Positions 15,274 through 22,433 of a DNA stretch of 34,173 bases are shown here, piece by piece. Under the pieces are notes generated by a model that saw only the letters and a program-made list of their open reading frames with translations, was not told where the DNA came from and did no database searches. Source of the DNA: Clostridia bacterium (GTDB lineage Bacteria > Bacillota > Clostridia > Oscillospirales > Acutalibacteraceae); contig JAFQCR010000030.1 of the NCBI GenBank assembly GCA_017416345.1, positions 1-34,173 on the forward strand, read 5' to 3'. The translations under genes and the position numbers were made by a program. Numbering within the stretch: position 1 is the first letter of the stretch; the number at the start of each line of letters is the position of its first letter.

Positions 15274-17118
15274 ATGACAGAAGAAAAATTGGAACAACTA
15301 TTGCTTTCGGTTCAAAAGCCCGGTCGCTATGCCGGAAATGAGCAGGGAAGCGTTATAAAGGACAAGTCGAAGGTCGACGTACGCTTTGCCTTCTGCTTTC
15401 CCGATACCTATGAGGTGGGAATGTCTCACCTTGGTATGAAGATACTTTATTCGCAGTTTAACTCAAAAGATCACATCTGGTGCGAGCGTGTGTTTGCACC
15501 TTGGGTGGATTTTGAAGAGGTTATGCGTAAAAATGATATGCCTTTGTTCGCACTTGAGAGCCACGATCCGCTTTATGAGTTTGATATCATCGGCTTTACC
15601 CTGCAGTATGAGCTTTGCTATACCAATGTTCTCAATATGCTCCGACTTGGCCGTGTGCCGCTTTTGTCCAAGGACAGAACCTCGTTGAAAAACCTTGTTG
15701 TTGCAGGAGGCCCTTGCGCCTGCAACCCAGAGCCGATTGCCGATTTTGTTGATGTTTTCTTCCTTGGTGAGGGTGAAGAGGTCGACCTTGAGCTGATCGA
15801 GCTGTACCGTGAATGCCGTGACAACGGTGTATCAAAGGAAGAATTTTTGCGCCGTGCCGCTGAGATCGAGGGCTGTTACGTTCCTGCGCTTTACGATATT
15901 TCGTATAACGAGGATAAGACCATCAAGGCAATTACCCCTAAAGACGGTGCACCTGAAAAGGTACAGAAGCGCATTATCAAAGATCTTGACAATTGCTTCT
16001 ATCCGGAAACCTTTGTTACTCCGTTTATCGAGATCATTCACGACCGTGCCGTGCAGGAGGTCTTCCGCGGCTGTATCCGCGGTTGCCGTTTCTGCCAGGC
16101 GGGATTTATCTATAGACCCGTTCGCGAAAAGTCTGCCGAAACAGTAAACAGGCAAGCAAAATGCCTTTGCGAGAACACGGGTTACGAGGAGATATCGTTA
16201 TCCTCTTTGAGCACAAGCGACTATACTCAGCTTGAAGAACTGCTCGGTGAAATGCTTGATTGGAGTGATTCCCAAAAGGTCAGCATTTCGCTGCCATCGT
16301 TGCGTGTGGACAACTTTTCACCCGAGCTGCTTGAAAAGGTCAAGAAGATCAAAAAATCCGGCCTTACCTTTGCGCCCGAAGCGGGTACTCAAAGACTTCG
16401 TGATGTTATCAACAAAAATGTCACCGAGGACGAGATAATGCGTACATGCTACACCGCCTTCAAGGGTGGTTATACTGCGGTCAAGCTGTATTTTATGCTT
16501 GGACTCCCCACCGAGACCGATGAGGATCTGGTCGGTATAACGCAGTTGGGTCAAAGAATCGTCAATATGTTCTACGAAATGCCCGAACGTCCCAAGGGCA
16601 AGGGCGTCAACGTTTCCATCAGCGTTTCGACCTTTGTTCCCAAGCCGTTTACGCCGTTCCAATATGAGCCGCAGGACGGTCTTTCAGAGGTTGAGCGCAA
16701 GCAAAAGCTCTTGGTTGAGAGCAACACCACCAAAAAGGTCACTTTAAGCTGGCACGACTCCAAAACAAGCATTTTGGAGGGCGTTTTTGCACGTGGTGAC
16801 CGCCGACTGTGTGCCGTTATTGCCGAAGCGGTGAAATTGGGCTGTAAGTTTGACGGCTGGGGTGAGCTGTTCGACTACGATAAGTGGATGCAGGCCTTCA
16901 AGAATTGCGGTGTTGACCCCGATTTTTACAATCACAGAGCAAGATCCTTTGATGAGATACTGCCGTGGAGCCATCTTGACTACTGTGTGAGCGATGAGTT
17001 CCTGCAAAGAGAAAACCGTCTCGCACATGAGGCCGCGACAACGCCAAACTGCCGTCAGAAGTGTCAGAACTGCGGCGCAAACTGCTTTAAGGAGGGTGTC
17101 TGCATTGAGAAACGTTAG
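15274..17118 (+). CDS. Radical SAM protein, TIGR03960 family
   Basis: The 614-residue protein has an N-terminal cobalamin-binding-like region (about 30-220) and a radical SAM core with C267-x3-C271-x2-C274 in GCIRGCRFC. Later blocks include SLPSLRVDNFS, TFAPEAGTQRLRDVINKN and YFMLGLPTET. It ends in a Cys-rich tail (CRQKCQNCGANC). This is the conserved uncharacterised family that travels with the DUF2344 partner encoded immediately downstream; the tight pairing suggests one pathway, probably involving RNA or cofactor modification, but no reaction is established. I start at ATG 15274, based on the promoter position. Confidence 0.9.
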   Translation: MTEEKLEQLLLSVQKPGRYAGNEQGSVIKDKSKVDVRFAFCFPDTYEVGMSHLGMKILYSQFNSKDHIWCERVFAPWVDFEEVMRKNDMPLFALESHDPLYEFDIIGFTLQYELCYTNVLNMLRLGRVPLLSKDRTSLKNLVVAGGPCACNPEPIADFVDVFFLGEGEEVDLELIELYRECRDNGVSKEEFLRRAAEIEGCYVPALYDISYNEDKTIKAITPKDGAPEKVQKRIIKDLDNCFYPETFVTPFIEIIHDRAVQEVFRGCIRGCRFCQAGFIYRPVREKSAETVNRQAKCLCENTGYEEISLSSLSTSDYTQLEELLGEMLDWSDSQKVSISLPSLRVDNFSPELLEKVKKIKKSGLTFAPEAGTQRLRDVINKNVTEDEIMRTCYTAFKGGYTAVKLYFMLGLPTETDEDLVGITQLGQRIVNMFYEMPERPKGKGVNVSISVSTFVPKPFTPFQYEPQDGLSEVERKQKLLVESNTTKKVTLSWHDSKTSILEGVFARGDRRLCAVIAEAVKLGCKFDGWGELFDYDKWMQAFKNCGVDPDFYNHRARSFDEILPWSHLDYCVSDEFLQRENRLAHEAATTPNCRQKCQNCGANCFKEGVCIEKR

Positions 17119-17761
17119 AGTTTTTTACGCCAAAAGAGGTCGAATGAAGTACGTTTCTCACCTTGATATGAACCGATATATGGTTCGTCTTTTCAAGGTG
17201 GCAGGTGTGCCTGCGTGGTATACCGAAGGCTTTAATCAGCACCTTTATCTTACCTTTGCACAGCCGTTGTCTTTGGGTATCACGACCGATTATGATGTTA
17301 TCGATCTGAAGATCACCGATGACAGCTATACCAACCAAACGGTGCTCAAGGCTTTGCAGGAAAAGGCCGCAGAGGGTATTGAGATTCTCGACGTCAGAGA
17401 GCCTTGGATGAAGACTGCCGAGCTGACATACGCTTCGTACACAATTATTTATAAAGACTCGGATAACGGCCTTTTGGAGTCGCTTGAAAAGCTGCTTAAA
17501 GGCAATGTTATCCCGGCCGAGAAAAAGGGTAAAAAGAATAAGATAACGCTCTTGAATCTTGCCGAAAAGATCAAATCTATTGAAACCGATAGGGAGGACG
17601 GAGTGCTGACCGTGAAGGTCACGCTTCCTGCAGGAAATACCGAAACGGTCAACCCAATGCTGTTTTTGCAGTCTTTCGAATCGGCAGGCAACCGCCGTCC
17701 CGAGGTGGTAATTTACAACCGTGATATGCTTTTCAATGAAAATCTTGAAAGATTTGAGTGA
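17105..17761 (+). CDS. DUF2344 radical-SAM-linked protein (TIGR03936)
   Basis: The protein of about 218 residues begins RNVRVFYAKRGRMKYVSHLD, the hallmark of TIGR03936, and contains PAWYTEGFNQHLYLTFAQPL. It accompanies the upstream TIGR03960 radical SAM protein in many Firmicutes. Function is unknown. The start is TTG 17105, nine bases after AAGGAGG and overlapping the radical SAM gene by 14 bases; a longer frame from 16994 is non-family sequence within that gene. Confidence 0.9.
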   Translation: MRNVRVFYAKRGRMKYVSHLDMNRYMVRLFKVAGVPAWYTEGFNQHLYLTFAQPLSLGITTDYDVIDLKITDDSYTNQTVLKALQEKAAEGIEILDVREPWMKTAELTYASYTIIYKDSDNGLLESLEKLLKGNVIPAEKKGKKNKITLLNLAEKIKSIETDREDGVLTVKVTLPAGNTETVNPMLFLQSFESAGNRRPEVVIYNRDMLFNENLERFE

Positions 17762-17778
17762 AATTTTGTAATTTACGG

Positions 17779-17807
17779 TTGACAAATCGGGTTTAAAGTG
17801 TTAATAT
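17779..17807 (+). promoter_or_regulatory. Promoter of tRNA-Leu
   Basis: TTGACA (17779-17784) is followed after 17 bases by TAATAT (17802-17807), with TG one base ahead. A TATAAT at 17805-17810 is an alternative with a long spacer. A 20-base near-palindrome (17811-17830, CGAGCGCTTT/AAAGCGTTCG) lies between promoter and tRNA, in the 5' leader. Confidence 0.75.
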
Positions 17808-17836
17808 AATCGAGCGCTTTAAAGCGTTCGATATTT

Positions 17837-17920
17837 GCGAGTGTGCTGGAACTGGCAGACAGGCACGTTTGAGGGGCGTGTGTCCACGACGTACGGGTTC
17901 AAGTCCCGTCACTCGCACCA
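17837..17920 (+). tRNA. tRNA-Leu (GAG), CCA encoded
   Basis: The acceptor stem GCGAGTG (17837-17843) pairs with CACTCGC (17910-17916), followed by ACCA. The anticodon stem CACGT/GCGTG encloses the loop TTGAGGG, giving anticodon GAG, which reads CTC and CTT leucine codons. A class II variable arm (TGTCCACGAC region) and a T-arm with GGTTCAAGTCC are present. Total length is 84 bases. Confidence 0.95.
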
Positions 17921-17952
17921 AAAAATCCGATGCGAAAGCATCGGATTTTTTT
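17921..17952 (+). terminator. Terminator of tRNA-Leu
   Basis: ATCCGATGC-GAAA-GCATCGGAT is a perfect stem with a GNRA-type loop, followed by seven T residues, immediately after the encoded CCA. Confidence 0.92.
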
Positions 17953-17954
17953 AT

Positions 17955-18139
17955 CCAAGCCGCAGGCTTGGCATATCATCGCCGCACGAAATGCGGTGCA
18001 TATCATCAAGGTCGGCAAGCCGACCTTGTATCTCATCACGCGTCAGCGTGTATCTACCTGCGGCTTGATGATATACAATTCTTCGCATTGATGATATACC
18101 GCAACAAGTTGCGGATGATATACACGCCTTCGGCGTGAT
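17955..18139. repeat. Hairpin-repeat array 2 with internal inversion
   Basis: About seven short stem-loops occur in 185 bases. The left part has CCAAGCC/GGCTTGG (17955-17971), CCGCA/TGCGG (17982-17996), AAGGTCGGC/GCCGACCTT (18008-18027) and CACGC-GTCA-GCGTG (18037-18050), separated by CATATCATC-type spacers. The right part has spacers in the opposite orientation (GATGATATAC at 18067, 18090 and 18114) separating an AAT/ATT stem, CGCAA/TTGCG and CACGCC-TTCG-GGCGTG-type stems. Stem sequences differ while spacers are conserved. It starts two bases after the tRNA terminator and ends before the promoter at 18154. No coding function is supported. Confidence 0.75.
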
Positions 18140-18153
18140 TTGGCGCGAAACAG

Positions 18154-18182
18154 TTGAAATCATCACGGATTTGTGGTATAAT
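18154..18182 (+). promoter_or_regulatory. Strong promoter of the orphan lipoprotein gene
   Basis: TTGAAA (18154-18159), 17 bases and TATAAT (18177-18182), with TG one base ahead of the -10. It begins 15 bases after the hairpin array, so the gene is independently transcribed. Confidence 0.85.
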
Positions 18183-18206
18183 GGAGCAAAGAAAGGCGGT
18201 GGGAAT

Positions 18207-18734
18207 ATGAGAAGAATAGTGTCGTTAACACTAATTTGTTTGATGATTTTTTCTTTATCCGCTTGTGATGGCTACCTATTTATTGGTGACGGTTGGCAGG
18301 ATACCCCCGAAAAGGCTTTGAAAATCGAAGCGGATAATCCAATGGACGGAGAAAGCCTGACACCTTCCCTATTACTTGATACGTGGTATGTCGAGGATAA
18401 AGCGTTTATGCTCTTTGTCTCGGAAGCCGGGTGGCTTACAGAAGCTGAATTTGTAACCAATGAAAAAGGACAATATCATTTTTACGGTTTTTCGGAGGGA
18501 ACCCCCGACTCCTTCATTATAGGTGAAGAAAATGAGTTTGCTTCGTATAGCCGATATGGATCATACGTTTGGGGATATACATATTCATCCGAACGAATTA
18601 CGGTAAATGGAGTAGATCCGGAAATCAAATCCTATGTATTTACGTGCGAAGGAAAAGAATGGACGATCAATCGTTTTTGGATAGATGGTATCGACGAAAC
18701 TGCGGAAATTACTATTGAATATGTGATAAAGTAA
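18207..18734 (+). CDS. Orphan lipoprotein of unknown function
   Basis: The protein of about 175 residues has a typical lipoprotein signal: MRR, a hydrophobic core and the lipobox LSAC with the modified cysteine at residue 20. The mature part is acidic and aromatic, rich in Trp, Tyr and Phe (for example LLDTWYVEDKAFMLFVSE and YVWGYTYSSERITVNG), suggesting a beta-rich extracellular domain. I do not recognise a family. A GGCGGTGGG stretch precedes ATG 18207; an in-frame ATG at 18135 lies upstream of the promoter. It sits between a hairpin array and a dispersed terminator-like repeat, behind a tRNA gene, which suggests an acquired accessory gene. Confidence 0.75.
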   Translation: MRRIVSLTLICLMIFSLSACDGYLFIGDGWQDTPEKALKIEADNPMDGESLTPSLLLDTWYVEDKAFMLFVSEAGWLTEAEFVTNEKGQYHFYGFSEGTPDSFIIGEENEFASYSRYGSYVWGYTYSSERITVNGVDPEIKSYVFTCEGKEWTINRFWIDGIDETAEITIEYVIK

Positions 18735-18822
18735 AAATAAGCAATTTTTTATTCCTTTGAAAGATAGGTATCAAATCACTGTAATTTTACGTTGGAGTTC
18801 GAAACCTTATCAAAGAACGCAA

Positions 18823-18888
18823 AAATATCTTAGTAGTGGTAAATCATAAATCCGAAATGGACCTTTAGGTTTGTTTCGGATTTTTTAT
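18823..18888. repeat. Dispersed 66-bp terminator-like repeat, copy 2
   Basis: It is identical to 177-242 at 63 of 66 bases and in the same orientation. It contains ATCTTAGTAGTGG (18827-18839) and a TCCGAAA/TTTCGGA hairpin with an inner GGACC/GGTTT stem and T tail. It lies about 90 bases beyond the lipoprotein stop and could end its transcript. The bases between (18735-18822) show no gene. Confidence 0.75.
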
Positions 18889-18917
18889 TATTTTTTCTGC
18901 GGAAAAATATAAAATTC

Positions 18918-18946
18918 TTGCTTTTATGAAACCTATAATATATAAT
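18918..18946 (+). promoter_or_regulatory. SigA-type promoter of the K+ channel-prsW unit
   Basis: TTGCTT (18918-18923), 17 bases and TATAAT (18941-18946). A second TATAAT at 18934 has a spacer of only 10 bases. Confidence 0.7.
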
Positions 18947-18980
18947 TACCTTGTCTTTATTTTTTCTTCGGCGGTGGAGT

Positions 18981-19721
18981 ATGAGAAAGAAGATCTTTGA
19001 GATGATCGAGCCCAGTAACCGTGATGGGTTGCTTGGTAGGTTTTATGATTTTATAATGATAGCGGCCATTGTTGCCAGCGTCGTGCCCTTGGCCTTTAAA
19101 ACCAGCTATCTTGGGTTTGAGATCGTTGAATACGTCTGCGTCGGCATATTCGTAATCGATTATGTTTTGAGAATGATTTGTGCGGATTTCATTTTGAAAA
19201 AAGGGAAGGCTTCTTTCTTCCTTTACCCGATCTCTCCAATGGCTGTCATTGATATTATTGCGATATTACCGTCAGTTTCCTTACTTAACGAAGGCTTTAA
19301 GCTGCTTAAAATTTTCCGTCTGCTGAGAACCTTCAAGGTATTCAGAGCGTTTAAATTTTTCCGTTATTCCAAAACCTTCGACGTTGTCTATAATGTTTTC
19401 AAAAAGCAGAAAAACATACTTATTACTGTTATGAGTATGGCTGTTGCTTACATATTCGTTTCAGCACTTATTATGTATAACGTTGAGCCCGACACCTTCA
19501 ATTCGTTCTTTGACGCAATCTATTGGTCGACCATTTCCTTGACCTCGGTCGGTTACGGCGATATCGTTCCGGTAACTGCTATGGGTAAGGTCATAACTAT
19601 GCTTTCATCCGTTTTGGGTATTGCAATAATTGCCTTACCTTCGGGTGTTATTACTGCCGGATATCTTGCCGAGATAACCAAGCTTGAGGATGAGGATGAT
19701 GACGACCATAAGTATAAATAA
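18981..19721 (+). CDS. Voltage-gated-type potassium channel
   Basis: The 246-residue protein has the six-helix plan of Kv channels. The fourth helix carries spaced positive residues (KIFRLLRTFKVFRAFKFFR, about 110-128). The pore loop has the selectivity filter TSVGYGD (188-194), followed by a last membrane helix and an acidic tail. It should form a tetrameric K+ channel in the cytoplasmic membrane. The start is ATG 18981 after GGTGGAG; an in-frame ATG at 18951 lacks a site. It lies 18 bases ahead of the PrsW-type gene, probably in the same transcript. Confidence 0.92.
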   Translation: MRKKIFEMIEPSNRDGLLGRFYDFIMIAAIVASVVPLAFKTSYLGFEIVEYVCVGIFVIDYVLRMICADFILKKGKASFFLYPISPMAVIDIIAILPSVSLLNEGFKLLKIFRLLRTFKVFRAFKFFRYSKTFDVVYNVFKKQKNILITVMSMAVAYIFVSALIMYNVEPDTFNSFFDAIYWSTISLTSVGYGDIVPVTAMGKVITMLSSVLGIAIIALPSGVITAGYLAEITKLEDEDDDDHKYK

Positions 19722-19739
19722 TTTTGAGGGGTATAGAAT

Positions 19740-20642
19740 ATGAGTTTAAATGAAATTTTGCTTGTATGTGCAGCACTTATACCTGCAATAGTGCTTTGTG
19801 TGTATGTCTTTATCAAGGACAGAGTTGAAAAAGAGCCTATTGGACTTTTACTTTTACTGTTTGGACTCGGCGTTGTAAGCTGTTTCCCTGCGGCCGAGGT
19901 TGAGGGTTGGTTGATAGGTGCTATTGATGAGTTTTTCGCAGGCTACGGCACACTTGTTGACGGTACTGTTTTGCTGCCCGATGATATTTATAAGATCTAC
20001 AATGCTGTAAAATGCGTTTTCGGAATTGCTCTTGTTGAAGAAGGCTTCAAGTTCCTTTTTATGTTCTTTGTTACAAGAAACAACAAAAACTTCAACAGCC
20101 TTTTTGACGGTATTATCTACTCGGTTTTTGTGTCACTGGGCTTTGCCGCATACGAAAACGTTATGTATGTTCTTGAATACGGCTGGCAGACCGCAATTAT
20201 GCGTGCTTTTATGTCGGTACCCGGTCATATGTTCTTTGCCGTAATAATGGGCTACTACTACAGCCTGTGGCATATGTCCTGCAAGGCACGTGACATTGAA
20301 AGAAACCTCAAGAGTAAAAACCTTATAACGAAAAATGCTCCCGAATTTTCCGGCAAGAGCTATATGGCGATGTGCCTTGTGATGCCGATAGTTGTTCACG
20401 GAATCTATGATTACTGCTGTTTTGCAGGCACTACCTTTATGACGGTCGTTCTTTATCTGTTCGTGATCTTCCTTTATATTTATTGCTTCGGAAAGATCAG
20501 AAAGTTCTCGAAAATAGATTCTTCCGACACGGCTTTTGCAAATTATATGGTTTTGAAAAAGTACCCGTTGCTTGAAGCTGCTGTTAACGATTATCTCGCA
20601 AGGACAGGTAAAGATACCGTTTCTGCGGATAATGTACTGTAA
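19740..20642 (+). CDS. PrsW family intramembrane metalloprotease
   Basis: The 300-residue polytopic protein has the PrsW (M82) motifs: E100-E101-x2-K104 in VEEGFKF, GFAAYEN (134-140) and GHMFF with H163, plus a later HGIYDY. In Bacillus, PrsW performs site-1 cleavage of the anti-sigma factor RsiW. No sigma/anti-sigma pair is in this window, so the substrate is unknown. It follows the K+ channel gene closely. No clear terminator is seen between its stop and the promoter at 20682. Confidence 0.9.
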   Translation: MSLNEILLVCAALIPAIVLCVYVFIKDRVEKEPIGLLLLLFGLGVVSCFPAAEVEGWLIGAIDEFFAGYGTLVDGTVLLPDDIYKIYNAVKCVFGIALVEEGFKFLFMFFVTRNNKNFNSLFDGIIYSVFVSLGFAAYENVMYVLEYGWQTAIMRAFMSVPGHMFFAVIMGYYYSLWHMSCKARDIERNLKSKNLITKNAPEFSGKSYMAMCLVMPIVVHGIYDYCCFAGTTFMTVVLYLFVIFLYIYCFGKIRKFSKIDSSDTAFANYMVLKKYPLLEAAVNDYLARTGKDTVSADNVL

Positions 20643-20681
20643 ACTTCGTCAAAATCCTCGCAAATATTGCATTAAATTTAT

Positions 20682-20709
20682 TGACTTTTTCGGTTTAACG
20701 TGTTAAAAT
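20682..20709 (+). promoter_or_regulatory. Promoter of the aryl-CoA/ior operon
   Basis: TTGACT (20682-20687), 16 bases and TAAAAT (20704-20709), with TG one base ahead of the -10. The spacer and -10 resemble those of the tRNA-Leu promoter (CGG(G)TTTAA-N-GTGTTAA in both). Confidence 0.75.
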
Positions 20710-20722
20710 GTCAATGTTACAT

Positions 20723-20761
20723 AAACGCTCTCTGAACGTATGTGTAGGAGAGCGTTTTCTT
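20723..20761 (+). promoter_or_regulatory. Terminator-like leader hairpin (possible attenuator)
   Basis: AAACGCTCTC (20723-20732) pairs perfectly with GAGAGCGTTT (20748-20757) around a 15-base loop, followed by T-rich sequence. It lies downstream of the promoter and about 30 bases ahead of the first gene, so it would be in the leader. No leader peptide or competing stem was identified. Confidence 0.6.
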
Positions 20762-20786
20762 ATTAAAAAACAAAGAAGGTTCAGTT

Positions 20787-22415
20787 ATGCCCATTACCGA
20801 TATTCTGCAGAAGAATGCAGAAATCTACGGCTGTGAGACCGCTTTGGTCGAGGTAAACCCCGGTGCCGATAAAAAGATGACCTGGCGTGAGTTTGCTTTG
20901 ACACAGCCCGTAGGCTCCAACTACCGCAGAGAGATTACCTGGGAGGAATTTGACGATACCGCCAACCGTTTTGCCAATCTTTTGATCGCAAACGGTGTTA
21001 AGAAGGGAACTAAGGTCGCAATTCTTCTGATGAACTGTATTGAATGGTTGCCGATCTATTTCGGAATCCTTCGTGCAGGCGCTATTGCCGTTCCGTTGAA
21101 CTTCCGCTATGCGGCGCAGGAAATTAAATATTGCCTCTCTAAAGCCGATGCCGAATATCTTGCGTTCGGACCTGAGTTTATCGGCCGTGTTGAGGAGATC
21201 GTTGATAACACACAAGGTGTTAAAATGTGGCTTTATGTTGGTGATGGATGCCCCGTTTTTGCCGAAAGCTACGACAAGATAATCAACAATTTCAGCAGTT
21301 TGAATCCCAATATCCCCATTACCGATGAGGATGACGGTGCTATCTATTTTTCGAGCGGCACCACGGGCTTCCCGAAGGCTATTTTACACGCTCACGAAAG
21401 CCTGATGCACTCCTGCCGTGTTGAGCAGAATCATCACAGTCAGACTCACGACGATGTTTTCCTTTGTATTCCGCCGCTTTATCACACGGGTGCAAAGATG
21501 CATTGGTTCGGAAGCCTTTTGGTAGGCGGTAAAGCCGTTCTTTTGAAGGGTACAACGCCCGAGCTTATCATCCGCACCGCCTCCGAGGAAAAATGTTCCA
21601 TCGTATGGCTGCTCGTTCCTTGGGCGCAGGATGTACTTGATGCTATTGAGCGAGGCGAGATCGATCTTTCCGAATATGATCTCGATCAATGGAGATTGAT
21701 GCACATCGGCGCACAGCCCGTTCCGCCTTCGCTTATAAAGCGTTGGAAAGAGGTTTTCCCCAAGCACGAATATGACACCAACTACGGTTTGTCCGAGTCT
21801 ATAGGCCCCGGATGTGTCCACTTGGGTGTTGAAAATATCGACCACGTCGGAGCTATCGGTAAAGCAGGCTTCGGCTGGCAGACAAGGATCGTTGACGAAA
21901 AGCGCAACGAGGTCAAAAAGGGTGACGTCGGTGAGCTTGCCGTCAAGGGCCCCGGTGTTATGAAGTGCTATTACAAGGATAAAAAAGCCACCGACGAGGT
22001 TCTTTATGACGGATGGCTGTTTACCGGAGATATGGCAAGGGAAGACGAGGAAGGCTTTATCTGGCTCGTTGACCGCAAGAAGGACGTTATCATCACGGGC
22101 GGTGAAAACCTTTATCCTGTGCAGATAGAGAACTTTTTGAGACAGAATCTGCCGCAGATCAAGGACGTTGCCGTTATCGGTCTTGCCGATCAGCGACTTG
22201 GTGAGATCGCCGCCGCAGTTATCGAGGTCAAGGACGGCTTTACGCTGACCGAGGATGAGGTCGTTGCTGCTTCCCAAAAACTGCCGAGATACCAGCGACC
22301 CAGAAAGATAATTTTTGCCGATATTCCGCGTAACCCCACCGGCAAAATTGAAAAGCCTACTTTGAGAAAACGCTACGGCTCAAGCAACCTTGTTGCTGAA
22401 GCCACTACCAATTAA
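20787..22415 (+). CDS. Adenylate-forming acyl/aryl-CoA ligase
   Basis: The 542-residue enzyme belongs to the ANL superfamily. The phosphate-binding loop is SSGTTGFPK (189-197). Later motifs are NYGLSES, DGWLFTGD, the hinge DRKKDVIITGGENLYP and PTGKIEK with catalytic K520. It makes an acyl-CoA from a carboxylic acid, ATP and CoA through an acyl-adenylate. Fatty acids are the default family substrate, but co-location with iorAB and a paaK-type ligase points to an aromatic or branched acid. GAAGG lies upstream of the ATG. It is the first gene of a six-gene unit and ends 18 bases before iorA. Confidence 0.9.
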   Translation: MPITDILQKNAEIYGCETALVEVNPGADKKMTWREFALTQPVGSNYRREITWEEFDDTANRFANLLIANGVKKGTKVAILLMNCIEWLPIYFGILRAGAIAVPLNFRYAAQEIKYCLSKADAEYLAFGPEFIGRVEEIVDNTQGVKMWLYVGDGCPVFAESYDKIINNFSSLNPNIPITDEDDGAIYFSSGTTGFPKAILHAHESLMHSCRVEQNHHSQTHDDVFLCIPPLYHTGAKMHWFGSLLVGGKAVLLKGTTPELIIRTASEEKCSIVWLLVPWAQDVLDAIERGEIDLSEYDLDQWRLMHIGAQPVPPSLIKRWKEVFPKHEYDTNYGLSESIGPGCVHLGVENIDHVGAIGKAGFGWQTRIVDEKRNEVKKGDVGELAVKGPGVMKCYYKDKKATDEVLYDGWLFTGDMAREDEEGFIWLVDRKKDVIITGGENLYPVQIENFLRQNLPQIKDVAVIGLADQRLGEIAAAVIEVKDGFTLTEDEVVAASQKLPRYQRPRKIIFADIPRNPTGKIEKPTLRKRYGSSNLVAEATTN

Positions 22416-22433
22416 ACGGAAAGGATCATTTAT

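Noticed and set aside
16994-17104. N-terminal extension of the DUF2344 protein
   Set aside because: It lies inside the radical SAM gene in another frame; the TTG at 17105 has a strong ribosome-binding site and begins the conserved domain.
17955-18139. CRISPR array
   Set aside because: The repeated part is only about 9-10 bases, changes orientation, and the intervening parts are self-complementary stems, not unique spacers; no cas genes are present.
177-18888. Composite element bounded by the two 66-bp repeats
   Set aside because: The 18.6 kb between them contains core sporulation and housekeeping genes in ordinary arrangement, so the copies are better seen as dispersed repeats.
21384-22277. 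Long open frame on the minus strand inside the CoA ligase gene
   Set aside because: It is a shadow of codon bias in the conserved gene on the opposite strand, with no domain or start signal.
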